A DNA stretch of 25,987 nt from CAIZGX01 sp039805165 (GTDB lineage: Bacteria > Bacteroidota > Bacteroidia > Flavobacteriales_D > Sanyastnellaceae), in contig JBDLUS010000151.1 in assembly GCA_039805165.1 (NCBI GenBank), positions 1 to 25,987 on the forward strand, given 5' to 3'. The translations under genes were made by a program, and so were the position numbers. Under the pieces are notes generated by a model that was not told the DNA's origin, did not search any database, and saw only the letters and a list, made by a program, of their open reading frames with translations. Positions 1-8,629 of the stretch are shown here, piece by piece (the stretch's first letter is position 1; each line of letters starts with the position of its first letter).

Positions 1-2696
1 CATTCACTACCACAATAAATACGGGTGCATTCACTCCAATTGTTGGATGGAACACCCACAACTTCACAACGCCTTTTCAATGGGACGGTGTTTCGAGCAT
101 AGCAATAAACGTCTGCTCCTACAGCAACACTGGCTACATTACCAATTCTGTTTTTAGACAGTCTGCCACATCATACGCATCTACAACCTATGCATTTAAC
201 GACGGTAGCGAGGCGTCTTGTTCTGCTGTCTTAGGAAGTGTCGCTAACCAGCGTCCAAACATGAAATTGAATGGTGTTACCATCGGAACAGGTAACATTC
301 AAAACGGAAATACCGACTATCCAGCTCCTTATGGAAACTGGTATTGGAGCGCCCGAAATCAAATGCTCATTCCTGCGGCTGAACTCACAGCGGCGGGACT
401 TACCGCTGGACCTATCAATTCGCTTGGATTTAATGTAGCAGCCACAGACCCTGTGAACTACACCTATATTGAAATTGCCATGAAGAACACGCCAGATGTT
501 GCCATGACAAACGCCTTCCTTCCTAATTCAGGAACGATGTTCCACACTACATTTAAATTATCTGGCGGAGGCGACACCTTGTTTTTATTCAATCCTTCAC
601 AAGTTCTTGAAAACAGTTTGGTGGTCAATTGTCAGGCTGTTGACATGAGTGTCGGACGTTATCCAAACGGATCAAATACAAATTCACTTTTCGCAACGCC
701 AACTCCTGATGCCAGTAACAGCGGAACTCCAGCATTGGGATATGCAATTGCCCCCTTGTTCGACCACAACCCTGGAGTTTACACAACTCCCTTCAACGCT
801 ACCATTCTTGATTTAAACACTGCCCCTTCCACTATTCGTTATACGATTGATGGAAGTGAACCAACAGCCAATTCTCCCATTTATACAGGAACACCAATCA
901 CATTCTTTCAATCAAAAATTTTACGCGCGCGTGCTTTCAAGCCGAACTACATTCCAAGTAATGTAACCTCTGCTTCTTTCCTTTTCAACATCACTCACAC
1001 CACTCCAATTCTTTCCATTACCACAGACAATGCGAATCTTTATGGAAGCGAAGGAATCTTCGACAATTGGGACCAAGACTGGTTGCGCAACGCACACTTG
1101 GATTACTTCGATTCAATACCCGGACATCCTCTGATGTTTTCACAAAATACAGGTATGCAAATCGACGGCGGAGCTGGTGGAAGTCGCTCACATCCGCAGC
1201 ACTCGTTCCGATTAGAATTAGCGCATAGCGTATTGGGCGAAGGTTCTGTTAACGAAGTCATCATTCCCGGAAGACCCGACAGAAACAAATATTCTGAATT
1301 CTATTTGCGTAATGGAAGTAATCAATATTTGGTTCTTCCATACAAAGAAGCTTGTCAAGCTGAATTGATGTGTCGCGGAGCAAATGCCAACTACAGCGCA
1401 TACAGACCAGCAACTGTATACATAAACGGACAGTATTTCGGGCTTTACGAGCTTCGTGAAAAGTACAATGCTGAAATGTTCAAAGAGAACGAAGGAGCAA
1501 ATAAAGACTCTGTTGAGTTAATGTCACTCAGTTACTGGTATGGAGGAATCTTGCGAGCTGTAGAAGGTTCAACAGATAATTTCTGGAATTCATACAACGC
1601 ATTCAATGCATTGAATGCAGGAAGCCCAACCTACTGGAACGATGCTGACCAACATTTCGATATGACCTACTACACCGATTACATCATTTCCGAATCGTGG
1701 ATGGGTAATGTTGACTGGCCGCAGAATAACATTAAAATACATCGCTCCGACGTCACCAACAACCGCTGGAGATTTGCAACCATTGATTTGGAATTGGCGC
1801 TGAATCCGAATGCCTGGACAGATTGCTTTTATAATCACATCGACTACATTTCAGGACAGAGCACAGACAATCCATACATCAACATATGGCTGAAGAGTAT
1901 TCAAAACACACAATACAAAAACTACTTCATCAATCGCTTTGCCGATTTAATGAACACAAACTACCGCCCCGAACGTTTGCTTGCAGTCGAGAATCGTTAT
2001 TTCAATTTAACTGCACCTGAAATGCCGAATGAATATCAACGTTGGGGAGACGCGGGGAATGTACCTGGACAGATGGATAATTTCTATAACAATCACTTGA
2101 CATTCCAATCGGAATTGTTGTGCAGAACAGAACAAGTTCGCAACCACATTCAAGACCGTTTCAACTTACCCAATCAAGTAGATGTAACATTAGATGTATT
2201 ACCTATTGGTTCTGGCAAAATTCACATCAGCACTGTAGAACCTACTGAATATCCTTGGACAGGAGTCTACTTCGACGGCGTGCCAGTGAAAATTGAAGCC
2301 ATCGCAAATCCGGGGTATGCATTCGCATATTGGGACAACAGCAGTATCATCAATGATATTCTCGATTCCGTTTGGTTGGGAAACATTACACTCAACAACG
2401 CACAATTCACTGCACATTTCGAGTCGACTATCAACGTCAATGAAGAAGAAGAAACTGCCTTTAAAATCTTCCCTTCACCGGCAAAAGACCACATACAAAT
2501 CATTGCAGAAGCAGAATTCAGAGGATTGACTTATTCTATTTTCGACATTCAAGGAAAATTGATTTACACTGGAAACATGCAGAATCAAGGTTCAACACGA
2601 ATAGACGTTTCAACATTCAGCAATGGCATGTATGCCATTCAAATTTCAGATAGCGCAAAAGGAATTGTTGCTAAAAAAATATTTGTAAAAGAATAA
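1..2696 (+). CDS. T9SS-secreted CotH kinase family protein (5' end outside window)
   Basis: The reading frame is open from base 3 to the stop at 2694-2696 (897 visible residues), so the start lies upstream and the ATG at 261 is internal. Order, in visible residues: the end of a beta-rich domain common in flavobacterial surface proteins (1-90); the first half of a second copy (about 98-178); a lamin-tail-like C-terminal half (about 179-240); a chitobiase-C-terminal-like domain (about 257-330); a CotH kinase domain (about 333-720); a bacterial (InlB-like) repeat domain (about 727-808); and a T9SS type A sorting domain (about 820-897). CotH proteins are atypical kinases. The GNxDxxxNN signature is at 1707-1730 and the metal-ligand Asp at 1785-1787; the usual DxD reads D-L-E here. 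T9SS cargo is exported through the outer membrane and the sorting domain is usually removed. The substrate is unknown. Confidence 0.88.
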   Translation, partial: FTTTINTGAFTPIVGWNTHNFTTPFQWDGVSSIAINVCSYSNTGYITNSVFRQSATSYASTTYAFNDGSEASCSAVLGSVANQRPNMKLNGVTIGTGNIQNGNTDYPAPYGNWYWSARNQMLIPAAELTAAGLTAGPINSLGFNVAATDPVNYTYIEIAMKNTPDVAMTNAFLPNSGTMFHTTFKLSGGGDTLFLFNPSQVLENSLVVNCQAVDMSVGRYPNGSNTNSLFATPTPDASNSGTPALGYAIAPLFDHNPGVYTTPFNATILDLNTAPSTIRYTIDGSEPTANSPIYTGTPITFFQSKILRARAFKPNYIPSNVTSASFLFNITHTTPILSITTDNANLYGSEGIFDNWDQDWLRNAHLDYFDSIPGHPLMFSQNTGMQIDGGAGGSRSHPQHSFRLELAHSVLGEGSVNEVIIPGRPDRNKYSEFYLRNGSNQYLVLPYKEACQAELMCRGANANYSAYRPATVYINGQYFGLYELREKYNAEMFKENEGANKDSVELMSLSYWYGGILRAVEGSTDNFWNSYNAFNALNAGSPTYWNDADQHFDMTYYTDYIISESWMGNVDWPQNNIKIHRSDVTNNRWRFATIDLELALNPNAWTDCFYNHIDYISGQSTDNPYINIWLKSIQNTQYKNYFINRFADLMNTNYRPERLLAVENRYFNLTAPEMPNEYQRWGDAGNVPGQMDNFYNNHLTFQSELLCRTEQVRNHIQDRFNLPNQVDVTLDVLPIGSGKIHISTVEPTEYPWTGVYFDGVPVKIEAIANPGYAFAYWDNSSIINDILDSVWLGNITLNNAQFTAHFESTINVNEEEETAFKIFPSPAKDHIQIIAEAEFRGLTYSIFDIQGKLIYTGNMQNQGSTRIDVSTFSNGMYAIQISDSAKGIVAKKIFVKE

Positions 2697-2728
2697 TCCT
2701 CACTTTTGCCCCTCAAAAAACTAAACGC

Positions 2729-3544
2729 ATGTCAGTAAATAAAGAAGTTCGCAGAGTCACTACCCACACGCTTCAGGAAATGAAGAACAAAGGCGAAAAA
2801 ATTGCTATGCTCACCGCATACGATTATTCGATGGCTCTGATTGTGGATCAGTCTGGAATTGATGTCATTCTTGTGGGCGATTCCGCTTCCAATGTAATGG
2901 CCGGTCATGAGACCACTCTTCCAATTACATTAGACCAAATGATCTATCACGCAGCAAGCGTGGTTCGTGCTTGTAAGCGCTCATTAGTTGTTGTAGATAT
3001 GCCCTTCGGATCTTATCAAGGTAATTCGAAAGAAGCCTTGAACTCTGCCATTCGTATCATGAAAGAAACGGGTGGACATGCCATTAAAATGGAAGGTGGT
3101 GAAGAAATCGTTGAAAGCGTAAAACGAATTTTAACGGCTGGTATTCCTGTTATGGGACACCTCGGACTTACTCCTCAAAGCATATACAAATTTGGAACTT
3201 ATCAAGTTCGCGCGAAAGAAGAAGCAGAAGCCGAGCGCCTCATTCACGATGCGAAACTTTTAGCAGAGAGCGGATGTTTCGCTATTGTTTTGGAAAAAAT
3301 TCCAGCAACCCTTGCTAAGCGCGTTGCCCTAGAAGTGCATGTTCCAATCATTGGAATTGGTGCGGGCAGTGATGTAGACGGACAAGTTTTAGTGTTACAC
3401 GATATGTTGGGAATTACAGAAGGTTTCACTCCGAGATTCTTGCGTAAATACTTGAACATGGGTGAGCAAATGCGCGGTGCCTTAGAGCAATATGTGAGCG
3501 ATGTAAGAAGCGTTGATTTCCCGAACGACAAAGAGCAGTATTGA
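2729..3544 (+). CDS. panB: 3-methyl-2-oxobutanoate hydroxymethyltransferase (ketopantoate hydroxymethyltransferase)
   Basis: PanB transfers a hydroxymethyl group from 5,10-methylenetetrahydrofolate to 2-oxoisovalerate, giving ketopantoate, the first committed step to pantothenate and CoA; it acts in the cytoplasm. The 271 residues match the normal family length and cover the whole TIM barrel. Visible signatures are the metal-site aspartates D51 (VGDS) and D90 (VVDMPFGSY), K120 in KMEGG, and the catalytic E189 in VLEKIP. The GHLGLTPQ segment near 143-150 is also family-typical. The gene lies 32 nt after the CotH gene. Its stop codon overlaps the start of the pseudouridine synthase gene (TGATG), so the two are probably co-translated. 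No other pantothenate gene is visible. Confidence 0.97.
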   Translation: MSVNKEVRRVTTHTLQEMKNKGEKIAMLTAYDYSMALIVDQSGIDVILVGDSASNVMAGHETTLPITLDQMIYHAASVVRACKRSLVVVDMPFGSYQGNSKEALNSAIRIMKETGGHAIKMEGGEEIVESVKRILTAGIPVMGHLGLTPQSIYKFGTYQVRAKEEAEAERLIHDAKLLAESGCFAIVLEKIPATLAKRVALEVHVPIIGIGAGSDVDGQVLVLHDMLGITEGFTPRFLRKYLNMGEQMRGALEQYVSDVRSVDFPNDKEQY

Positions 3545-4296
3545 TGAAAAAAAACGCGCCCAAAGTTTGGGACCGAGCACCTAAAAAACCGCTTGAAGTA
3601 ACCACTGTAGAAAATCTTCGCATTCTATTCGAAGACAATCACATCATTGCGGTAAACAAGCGCAATTCTGATATTGTACAAGGCGATAAAACGGGTGATG
3701 CTGTATTGAGCGACATCATTAAACAATACATCAAGAATAAATACAACAAACCCGGTGAAGTCTTTTGTGGAACAGTTCATCGCATAGACAGACCCGTTAG
3801 CGGAGTTGTAGTTTATGCTAAAACAAGCAAGGCGCTATCGAGATTGACAGTAGATTTCAAAACACGCGATGTTTCGAAGACCTATTGGGCCGTTGTGCAA
3901 GATGCACCACCGAAGATGGAAGGTCATGTATTAAACTATTTGTGGAAAGATGAAAAGCAAAACAAGTCTTTCTTCTTTAACGAGCCTGGCAAAGACCGAA
4001 AAGAATCTGAATTGAATTACAAAGTGGTCGGAAAGGGTGAGCATTATACGTTTGTTGAAGTGTATCCGAAAACAGGCAGACACCATCAAATTCGCGCAAC
4101 ACTTTCCCAACTCGGCTGCCCGATCAAAGGTGATATTAAATACGGAAGCAAGCGCACCAACGACAATGCGAGCATTCACCTTCATGCTAGAAAAATTGAA
4201 TTCACTCATCCTGTGAAAAAGACTCCGGTAGTCATTTCTGCGCCGCCGCCAGAAGATCCTTTGTGGGACGCCTTCCTTATTCAAGCTTTTGAATAA
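3544..4296 (+). CDS. RluA family RNA pseudouridine synthase
   Basis: This enzyme isomerises specific uridines in rRNA or tRNA to pseudouridine. The protein is 250 aa from the ATG at 3544. A TTG three bases earlier is possible, but the ATG shares its A with the panB stop, the usual overlap in this window. The catalytic motif HRIDRP (catalytic D82) and the GRHHQIR segment near residue 180 identify the RluA family. There is no N-terminal S4 domain, unlike RluC and RluD, which suggests an RluA/TruC-like short form. The RNA position modified cannot be read from the sequence. It is co-transcribed with panB and followed by the trxB promoter. Confidence 0.93.
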   Translation: MKKNAPKVWDRAPKKPLEVTTVENLRILFEDNHIIAVNKRNSDIVQGDKTGDAVLSDIIKQYIKNKYNKPGEVFCGTVHRIDRPVSGVVVYAKTSKALSRLTVDFKTRDVSKTYWAVVQDAPPKMEGHVLNYLWKDEKQNKSFFFNEPGKDRKESELNYKVVGKGEHYTFVEVYPKTGRHHQIRATLSQLGCPIKGDIKYGSKRTNDNASIHLHARKIEFTHPVKKTPVVISAPPPEDPLWDAFLIQAFE

Positions 4297-4315
4297 CCTG
4301 TGCGTAAAATCACAC

Positions 4316-4344
4316 ATTGTCAAACTTCAGTCACACTATATTTG
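4316..4344 (+). promoter_or_regulatory. trxB promoter, Bacteroidota type
   Basis: ATTG at 4316-4319 is followed after 17 nt by TATATTTG at 4337-4344, a perfect match to the Bacteroidota -7 consensus TAnnTTTG. A 24-nt A-rich stretch separates it from the trxB ATG at 4369. No Shine-Dalgarno sequence is visible, as is usual in this phylum. A transcription start around 4349-4351 is inferred. Confidence 0.7.
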
Positions 4345-4368
4345 TCCTCTCAAAAAAATTAGAATATT

Positions 4369-5319
4369 ATGGAAGCGAACGAACACATCAAATGCCTTAT
4401 CATCGGAAGCGGTCCTGCTGGCTATACTGCTGCTATTTATGCTGCCCGTGCTGATATGAAACCTGTTATTTACCAAGGTCAACAGCCTGGCGGACAATTA
4501 ATGGACACGACTGAAGTGGACAATTTCCCTGGATATCCCTCTGGAATCAAAGGTCCTGAAATGATGGCCGATCTTGAAAATCAAGCAAAACGCTTCGGAA
4601 CAGATATCCGCAACGGGTGGGTAACTAAAGTAGATTTTTCTGGAAGTAAGCACTACGTTGAATTAGATAACGGAAAGCACATCGTATCTGCTGACACTGT
4701 AATTATCGCAACTGGAGCTTCTGCAAAATGGTTAGGACTTGAAAACGAAATTCGTTTGCGTAACCTTGGTGGTGGAGTAAGTGCATGTGCCGTATGTGAC
4801 GGATTCTTCTACCGCAATCAAGACGTTGCTATCGTAGGTGCCGGAGATACAGCAGCTGAAGAGGCTACATACTTGGCAAAACTTTGTAAGAAAGTATATA
4901 TGATTGTTAGAAGCGACAAAATGCGTGCTTCTAAAGCCATGCAGCACCGTGTTATGGAAACTCCAAACATTGAAGTATTGTGGAATTCAACTACTGAAGA
5001 CATCTTAGGAAAGGACGGTGTTGAAGGTGCAATCTTCAAAAACTCAGAAACAGGTGAGAGTCGCACTGTGGCTATCACAGGATTCTTTGTTGCAATTGGT
5101 CACACGCCAAACACAGCAGTATTCAAAGACTACATCAACACCGATGAGACTGGATATATTTTAAACAATCCAGGAACATCTAAAACAAACATTGAAGGTG
5201 TGTTTGTTGCTGGAGATGCTGCAGATAAAAATTACCGTCAAGCGATCACAGCAGCCGGAACAGGTTGCATGGCAGCATTAGACGCTGAGCGTTATTTGGC
5301 TTCGAAAGGAATTCACTAA
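4369..5319 (+). CDS. trxB: Thioredoxin-disulfide reductase
   Basis: TrxB is an FAD enzyme that uses NADPH to reduce thioredoxin in the cytoplasm. The 316 aa match the low-molecular-weight bacterial form. Visible are the N-terminal FAD-binding GSGPAGYTAA (about 13-22), the redox-active pair C140-A-V-C143 followed by DG, the NADPH-binding GAGDTAAEEA (about 157-166), and the C-terminal FAD motif around VFVAGDAAD. It has its own promoter and is followed by a hairpin terminator, so it is probably a single-gene transcript. Confidence 0.97.
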   Translation: MEANEHIKCLIIGSGPAGYTAAIYAARADMKPVIYQGQQPGGQLMDTTEVDNFPGYPSGIKGPEMMADLENQAKRFGTDIRNGWVTKVDFSGSKHYVELDNGKHIVSADTVIIATGASAKWLGLENEIRLRNLGGGVSACAVCDGFFYRNQDVAIVGAGDTAAEEATYLAKLCKKVYMIVRSDKMRASKAMQHRVMETPNIEVLWNSTTEDILGKDGVEGAIFKNSETGESRTVAITGFFVAIGHTPNTAVFKDYINTDETGYILNNPGTSKTNIEGVFVAGDAADKNYRQAITAAGTGCMAALDAERYLASKGIH

Positions 5320-5342
5320 ATAGTTGAATGGATATAAAATGA

Positions 5343-5373
5343 AAAAGGTCGACAATGTCGACCTTTTCTTTTT
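5343..5373. terminator. Bidirectional intrinsic terminator between trxB and tRNA-His
   Basis: A perfect 11-bp inverted repeat, AAAAGGTCGAC (5343-5353) and GTCGACCTTTT (5357-5367), flanks a 3-nt AAT loop. On the plus strand it ends in TTTTCTTTTTC after trxB. On the minus strand it ends in a run of five T after tRNA-His. The two genes converge here, so one hairpin can end both transcripts. Confidence 0.88.
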
Positions 5374-5377
5374 CTAG

Positions 5378-5454
5378 TGGGGTGGCTTATGGGATTCGAA
5401 CCCACGACCCTCAGAACCACAAACTGATGCTCTAACCAACTGAGCTAAAACCAC
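5378..5454 (-). tRNA. tRNA-His (GUG)
   Basis: A full cloverleaf can be folded on the minus strand. The acceptor stem is GTGGTTT/AAGCCAC with one G-T wobble pair. The D arm is GCTC/GAGC. The anticodon stem is TCAGT/TCTGA with one U-U mismatch at 31-39, around the loop TTGTGGT (anticodon GTG). The T loop is TTCGAAT. The base before position 1 is G (complement of 5455) and the discriminator is C (complement of 5381), giving the G-1:C73 identity element specific to tRNA-His. The 3' CCA is encoded (5378-5380). It has its own promoter and shares a terminator with trxB. Confidence 0.96.
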
Positions 5455-5468
5455 CGTCTAAGAGGGCG

Positions 5469-5501
5469 CAAAGATAAACACATTCATTCTATTTGAACAA
5501 A
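5469..5501 (-). promoter_or_regulatory. Promoter of tRNA-His
   Basis: On the minus strand, TTTG (5498-5501) is followed after 21 nt by TATCTTTG (5469-5476), a perfect TAnnTTTG box. It lies 14 nt upstream of the mature tRNA 5' end. The spacing fits the known Bacteroidota -33/-7 arrangement. Confidence 0.75.
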
Positions 5502-5539
5502 TAGACCCGAGTATTTTTTTGAATTTGTATCTTGCAACG

Positions 5540-6676
5540 GTGAAAAGTAAATTTCATGTCCTCTTTCTTAGCAGTTGGTTTCCGAGTAAAACCCACCCTA
5601 CTCTTGGCAATTTCGTTCAACGTCATGCCGAGGCTGTGGCCCTGTTTGCAAAGGTGACTGTGCTCTATCTTTCGAAGAATAACACGATTAAAAATTTCAC
5701 AATTGAAGACGAAGAAGAAAGCAATGTCCGCATAGTACGCGTTTATTATTCATCCAATGGCTTCCTCTTCCGCAATCGAATTCAAGCATTGAAGAAAGGA
5801 ATTGAACACATCAATTTCAACATAAACAAGCCCAACATCGTCCAACTCAACATGGTTTGGCCAGAAGGATGGCAAGCACTTTTCATTAAACGGAAATGGA
5901 AAGTTCCTTTTGTTATTTCCGACAACTGGACGGGCTATCACGCCAACGAGAGAGGTCCTCTACCCGCGCGCATTCGAAGCTACATGCGCTATGTCGCAAA
6001 CCAGTCGAATCTTCTTCTTCCTGTTACTCAGCAACTCGAGCAAGCCATGCGTAAACTCGGATTCAGCAAGCCTTCTATCATTGTTCCGAATGTTGTGAAT
6101 ACTGATTACTTCAAAAGTGAAAATAAAAATTCAAGGCAAACATTTCTTCACATTTCACACCTCGACAACAACCACAAAAACATTGAAGGCATTCTTCAAG
6201 TTTGGAAAAAATTCTCTGATCAAGTGGAAGAGGTTACACTTGAACTAGGCGGCGACGGTGATATTCAACATTGGAAAAAAAGAAGCCAAGAGTTAAACAT
6301 TCGCGAAAGCAGCATCTCGTTTTTCGGAACCTTGAATCAGCAAGAAGTTGCTGCAAAAATGAATGCTTCACATACGTTTGTTCTTTTCAGCAATTACGAA
6401 AATTTACCACTCGTTATGATAGAAGCCATGGCCAGTGGAATGAATGTGATTGCAACGCGCGTAGGCGGAATCGCAGAGCACATGGGCTTTTGCAAATGGA
6501 ACAAACTCATTAACGCGAAAAATGAATTAGAATTATTGAATGCATTCTCAGAGTCACACAATGAATTGCATGAAGTCAATCGCAACGAAATTTCTGCGTA
6601 TGCTGAAAATAATTTCTCATTCCATTCAGTTGGAAAAAAATTCATGGATGCCTACGAACAAGCACTAGACAAATGA
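5540..6676 (+). CDS. Glycosyltransferase family 4 (GT-B fold)
   Basis: A retaining glycosyltransferase of the GT4 type, probably acting at the cytoplasmic face of the inner membrane in assembly of a surface glycan. It is 378 aa from GTG 5540; an upstream in-frame TTG (5519) is less likely because a -7-like TATCTTGC (5528-5535) lies between them. The N-terminus has a typical GT4 opening (SSWFPS, then GNFVQRHAEAV). The C-terminal domain has GGDGD and the nucleotide-sugar-binding E-x7-E motif (E287 and E295, in ENLPLVMIE) followed by AMASG. Donor and acceptor are unknown. Its stop overlaps the start of the flippase gene (ATGA). It lacks the start expected of BshA. Confidence 0.92.
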   Translation: MKSKFHVLFLSSWFPSKTHPTLGNFVQRHAEAVALFAKVTVLYLSKNNTIKNFTIEDEEESNVRIVRVYYSSNGFLFRNRIQALKKGIEHINFNINKPNIVQLNMVWPEGWQALFIKRKWKVPFVISDNWTGYHANERGPLPARIRSYMRYVANQSNLLLPVTQQLEQAMRKLGFSKPSIIVPNVVNTDYFKSENKNSRQTFLHISHLDNNHKNIEGILQVWKKFSDQVEEVTLELGGDGDIQHWKKRSQELNIRESSISFFGTLNQQEVAAKMNASHTFVLFSNYENLPLVMIEAMASGMNVIATRVGGIAEHMGFCKWNKLINAKNELELLNAFSESHNELHEVNRNEISAYAENNFSFHSVGKKFMDAYEQALDK

Positions 6677-7869
6677 AACGAGTAGAATTGCTTTCCATAT
6701 TGAATCGTGCATTCGGACTGGTTTCAGCATTGCTTCTAGTACTTATGAATTTGCATTTTGTTCATGTTGAAGGACAAGGAACCATTGCGCTGATCAACTT
6801 CGGAATTCTAATACTCGCAACATTAAGTCAGTTCATCGGCGGCGGTGCACTTATTTACTTAATTCCTCGAATGGGTGAACATAAAATTGCGCTTCCTTCT
6901 CTTCTCTGGATCGCAATTAGCGCTGTATTAACTTCTGTCTTACTCTTGCTTTTAAACGCACCCTTTATTGGACTCACAATTCTTTTAGGAACACTTCAGG
7001 CTGTTTTCGTTTTGCAACAAATGATTTTGTTGGGAAAAGAAAAAATCGAATCTTATCAGGTTTTACTTTTCACACAATCAATCTCTTCCTTGGCCTTCGT
7101 GGCGTGTTTTTATTTAGCAACAGACTGGGGAATTCTCGCCTTTATTTCCGGTCAATTACTATCATTCTTACTTACCGCTTCAGTAGGTTTTTACCTTACC
7201 CCGCATGTCTGGAAAAACATGCGCTTCGACTTATCGAAAAACGATTTGAAACAAACTGCCAAGCTCGGTGGATACGCACAACTTGGAAATATTTTCCATT
7301 TAGGAAATCAGCGTTCTTACTTGTATTTCCTTGAAAACCTTGGCGCCGAAGGAAAAGTTTTTGCCGGTGTATTTTCCATACTCATGTATGTGGCTGAAGC
7401 GCTCTGGTCTGTAGTAAAAAGCTTGTCGTCTATACTCGCTTCGCGCGTTGCGCAAACATCAAATTTCACAGAACATTTAACGCTTACGAAACGCTATTTA
7501 ATCATTGGAATTTCCACCACGACATTTGGAACACTCTGCTTCATGTTCGTACCGAATTCTTGGCTCGCAATATTTGTAGATTATGATATTGCATTTTTAA
7601 AAGAAGGATTCTTTTTTCTTGTACCAGGAATAATTGCTAACGCAGCTACGGTGTCGTACGCCCATTTGTTTTCTGGAAAAGGATTACACCAATACAATTT
7701 CTATTCAGCGCTATCCGGATTTTCAGTTGCGATTTGCTGTTCAGCTTTACTCATTCCAAGCGACAACATCAATGGCGCTTGTTTGTCGGCCTCCGCAGCA
7801 TTCATTACGCAATGCCTCGTACAGGTTTTCTTTTATTTCAAGTTGAAGAAAAAAGAGAACCTAGTCTAA
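6673..7869 (+). CDS. MOP-superfamily oligosaccharide flippase-like membrane protein
   Basis: A 398-aa integral membrane protein that is almost entirely hydrophobic segments, roughly ten to twelve by eye, with short charged loops. Length, topology and the N-terminal pattern (charged MKRVE, then a hydrophobic helix, then GQG) fit Wzx/MATE-like (MOP) polysaccharide exporters. These move lipid-linked oligosaccharides across the inner membrane. Its start overlaps the stop of the glycosyltransferase gene, which supports a joint role in glycan synthesis and export. No Wzy polymerase or other sugar gene is nearby, so the pair is a small module. The last 9 bases overlap the 3' end of bshB1 on the other strand. 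Confidence 0.82.
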   Translation: MKRVELLSILNRAFGLVSALLLVLMNLHFVHVEGQGTIALINFGILILATLSQFIGGGALIYLIPRMGEHKIALPSLLWIAISAVLTSVLLLLLNAPFIGLTILLGTLQAVFVLQQMILLGKEKIESYQVLLFTQSISSLAFVACFYLATDWGILAFISGQLLSFLLTASVGFYLTPHVWKNMRFDLSKNDLKQTAKLGGYAQLGNIFHLGNQRSYLYFLENLGAEGKVFAGVFSILMYVAEALWSVVKSLSSILASRVAQTSNFTEHLTLTKRYLIIGISTTTFGTLCFMFVPNSWLAIFVDYDIAFLKEGFFFLVPGIIANAATVSYAHLFSGKGLHQYNFYSALSGFSVAICCSALLIPSDNINGACLSASAAFITQCLVQVFFYFKLKKKENLV

Positions 7870-8565
7870 ATTGAAAACATCGCGCATGCCCATCGGACGC
7901 GATGCTACAAATCCTTCTGCGTAACGATAGCCAGCGTAACGACCGAAATCCATGGCTCTGCCTTTGATGAAATCAAAAAACTCTTCTCCAGAAATAGGCG
8001 TTTTCGGTTCTTGCGAATTCGGATCGAAGAACTGACTTGAGAACGATTTCAACGCTTCTATTTTCTGGTCCATGTGTGCAGTTACATCAACTACAAAATC
8101 TGGACGGTTATAATAATCCTGGTTGAAATGGTAAACAGCTCGCGGTCTCCACGCATCATGGGAAGTCTCTATTTTCGGAAGTCCTGCATAAAAGCAACAA
8201 TCGGCTACTAATTTGGCTGCACGTGCATGGTCTGGATGTCTGTCTCGAAGTGAATTCGTAAAAACAACTTCAGGTTTGTACTTGCGAATAGCATCAATAA
8301 TTCGCATTTTATTTTCAGGAGTGTCGGCAAAAAAACAATCGGCCAATTCCAAGTTTTCTCGGTAATGAATGCCCATAACATCTGAAGCATTCTTCGCTTC
8401 AATCATGCGTAATTCGGCGCTTCCACGGGTTCCTCGTTCACCCTGCGTAAGATCTACTAAAGCAACTTTCTTTCCTTCTTTGACAGATTTAATTATGGTG
8501 CCAGCCGCACTAATTTCGGCATCATCTGGATGGGCAGAGATAACGAGTAGATCTACTTTGTTCAT
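7861..8565 (-). CDS. bshB1: Bacillithiol biosynthesis deacetylase BshB1
   Basis: BshB1 removes the acetyl group from N-acetylglucosaminyl-malate, the second step of bacillithiol synthesis, in the cytoplasm. The 234 aa are full length. The LmbE/PIG-L zinc-site motifs are AHPDD (H12, D15) and HPDH (H110-H113, with H113 as third ligand). The BshB1-specific segments VDLTQGERGTRGSAE and the RDRHPDH block separate it from other LmbE-like proteins. Neither bshA nor bshC is in the window. It converges with the flippase gene (shared bases 7861-7869) and is divergent from the M23 peptidase gene. Confidence 0.94.
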   Translation of the reverse strand: MNKVDLLVISAHPDDAEISAAGTIIKSVKEGKKVALVDLTQGERGTRGSAELRMIEAKNASDVMGIHYRENLELADCFFADTPENKMRIIDAIRKYKPEVVFTNSLRDRHPDHARAAKLVADCCFYAGLPKIETSHDAWRPRAVYHFNQDYYNRPDFVVDVTAHMDQKIEALKSFSSQFFDPNSQEPKTPISGEEFFDFIKGRAMDFGRYAGYRYAEGFVASRPMGMRDVFNLD

Positions 8566-8615
8566 TTTGCAAATCTCTGAAAAATAGAATGAAAATGAGT
8601 TAAGAAATTAATCCC

Positions 8616-8623
8616 TATTTTTG
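8616..8623 (+). promoter_or_regulatory. -7 element of the M23 peptidase gene, 6 nt before its ATG
   Basis: TATTTTTG matches TAnnTTTG exactly and ends 6 nt before the ATG at 8630. It contains the in-frame TTG at 8621, which therefore cannot be the translation start. I see no good -33 TTG at the usual distance. If the element is used, the transcript is nearly or fully leaderless. Confidence 0.5.
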
Positions 8624-8629
8624 CTAGAT

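Noticed and set aside
4297..4320. Possible terminator after the pseudouridine synthase gene (TGTG...CACA)
   Set aside because: The stem is only four pairs, there is no T tract, and the region is taken up by the trxB -33 element.
3931..4323. 130-aa minus-strand frame opposite the pseudouridine synthase gene
   Set aside because: No family resemblance; it is antisense to a gene with clear catalytic motifs.
5519..5539. TTG start for the GT4 gene at 5519
   Set aside because: A -7-like TATCTTGC lies after it, and the family start begins at the GTG at 5540.
5540..6676. GT4 gene as bshA, partner of the nearby bshB1
   Set aside because: Its N-terminus lacks the GGSGVVATELG-type start of BshA and has a generic surface-glycan GT4 opening; it is also coupled to a flippase gene.
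8621..8623. TTG start for the M23 gene at 8621
   Set aside because: It is part of the TATTTTTG promoter element; the signal peptide starts properly at ATG 8630.
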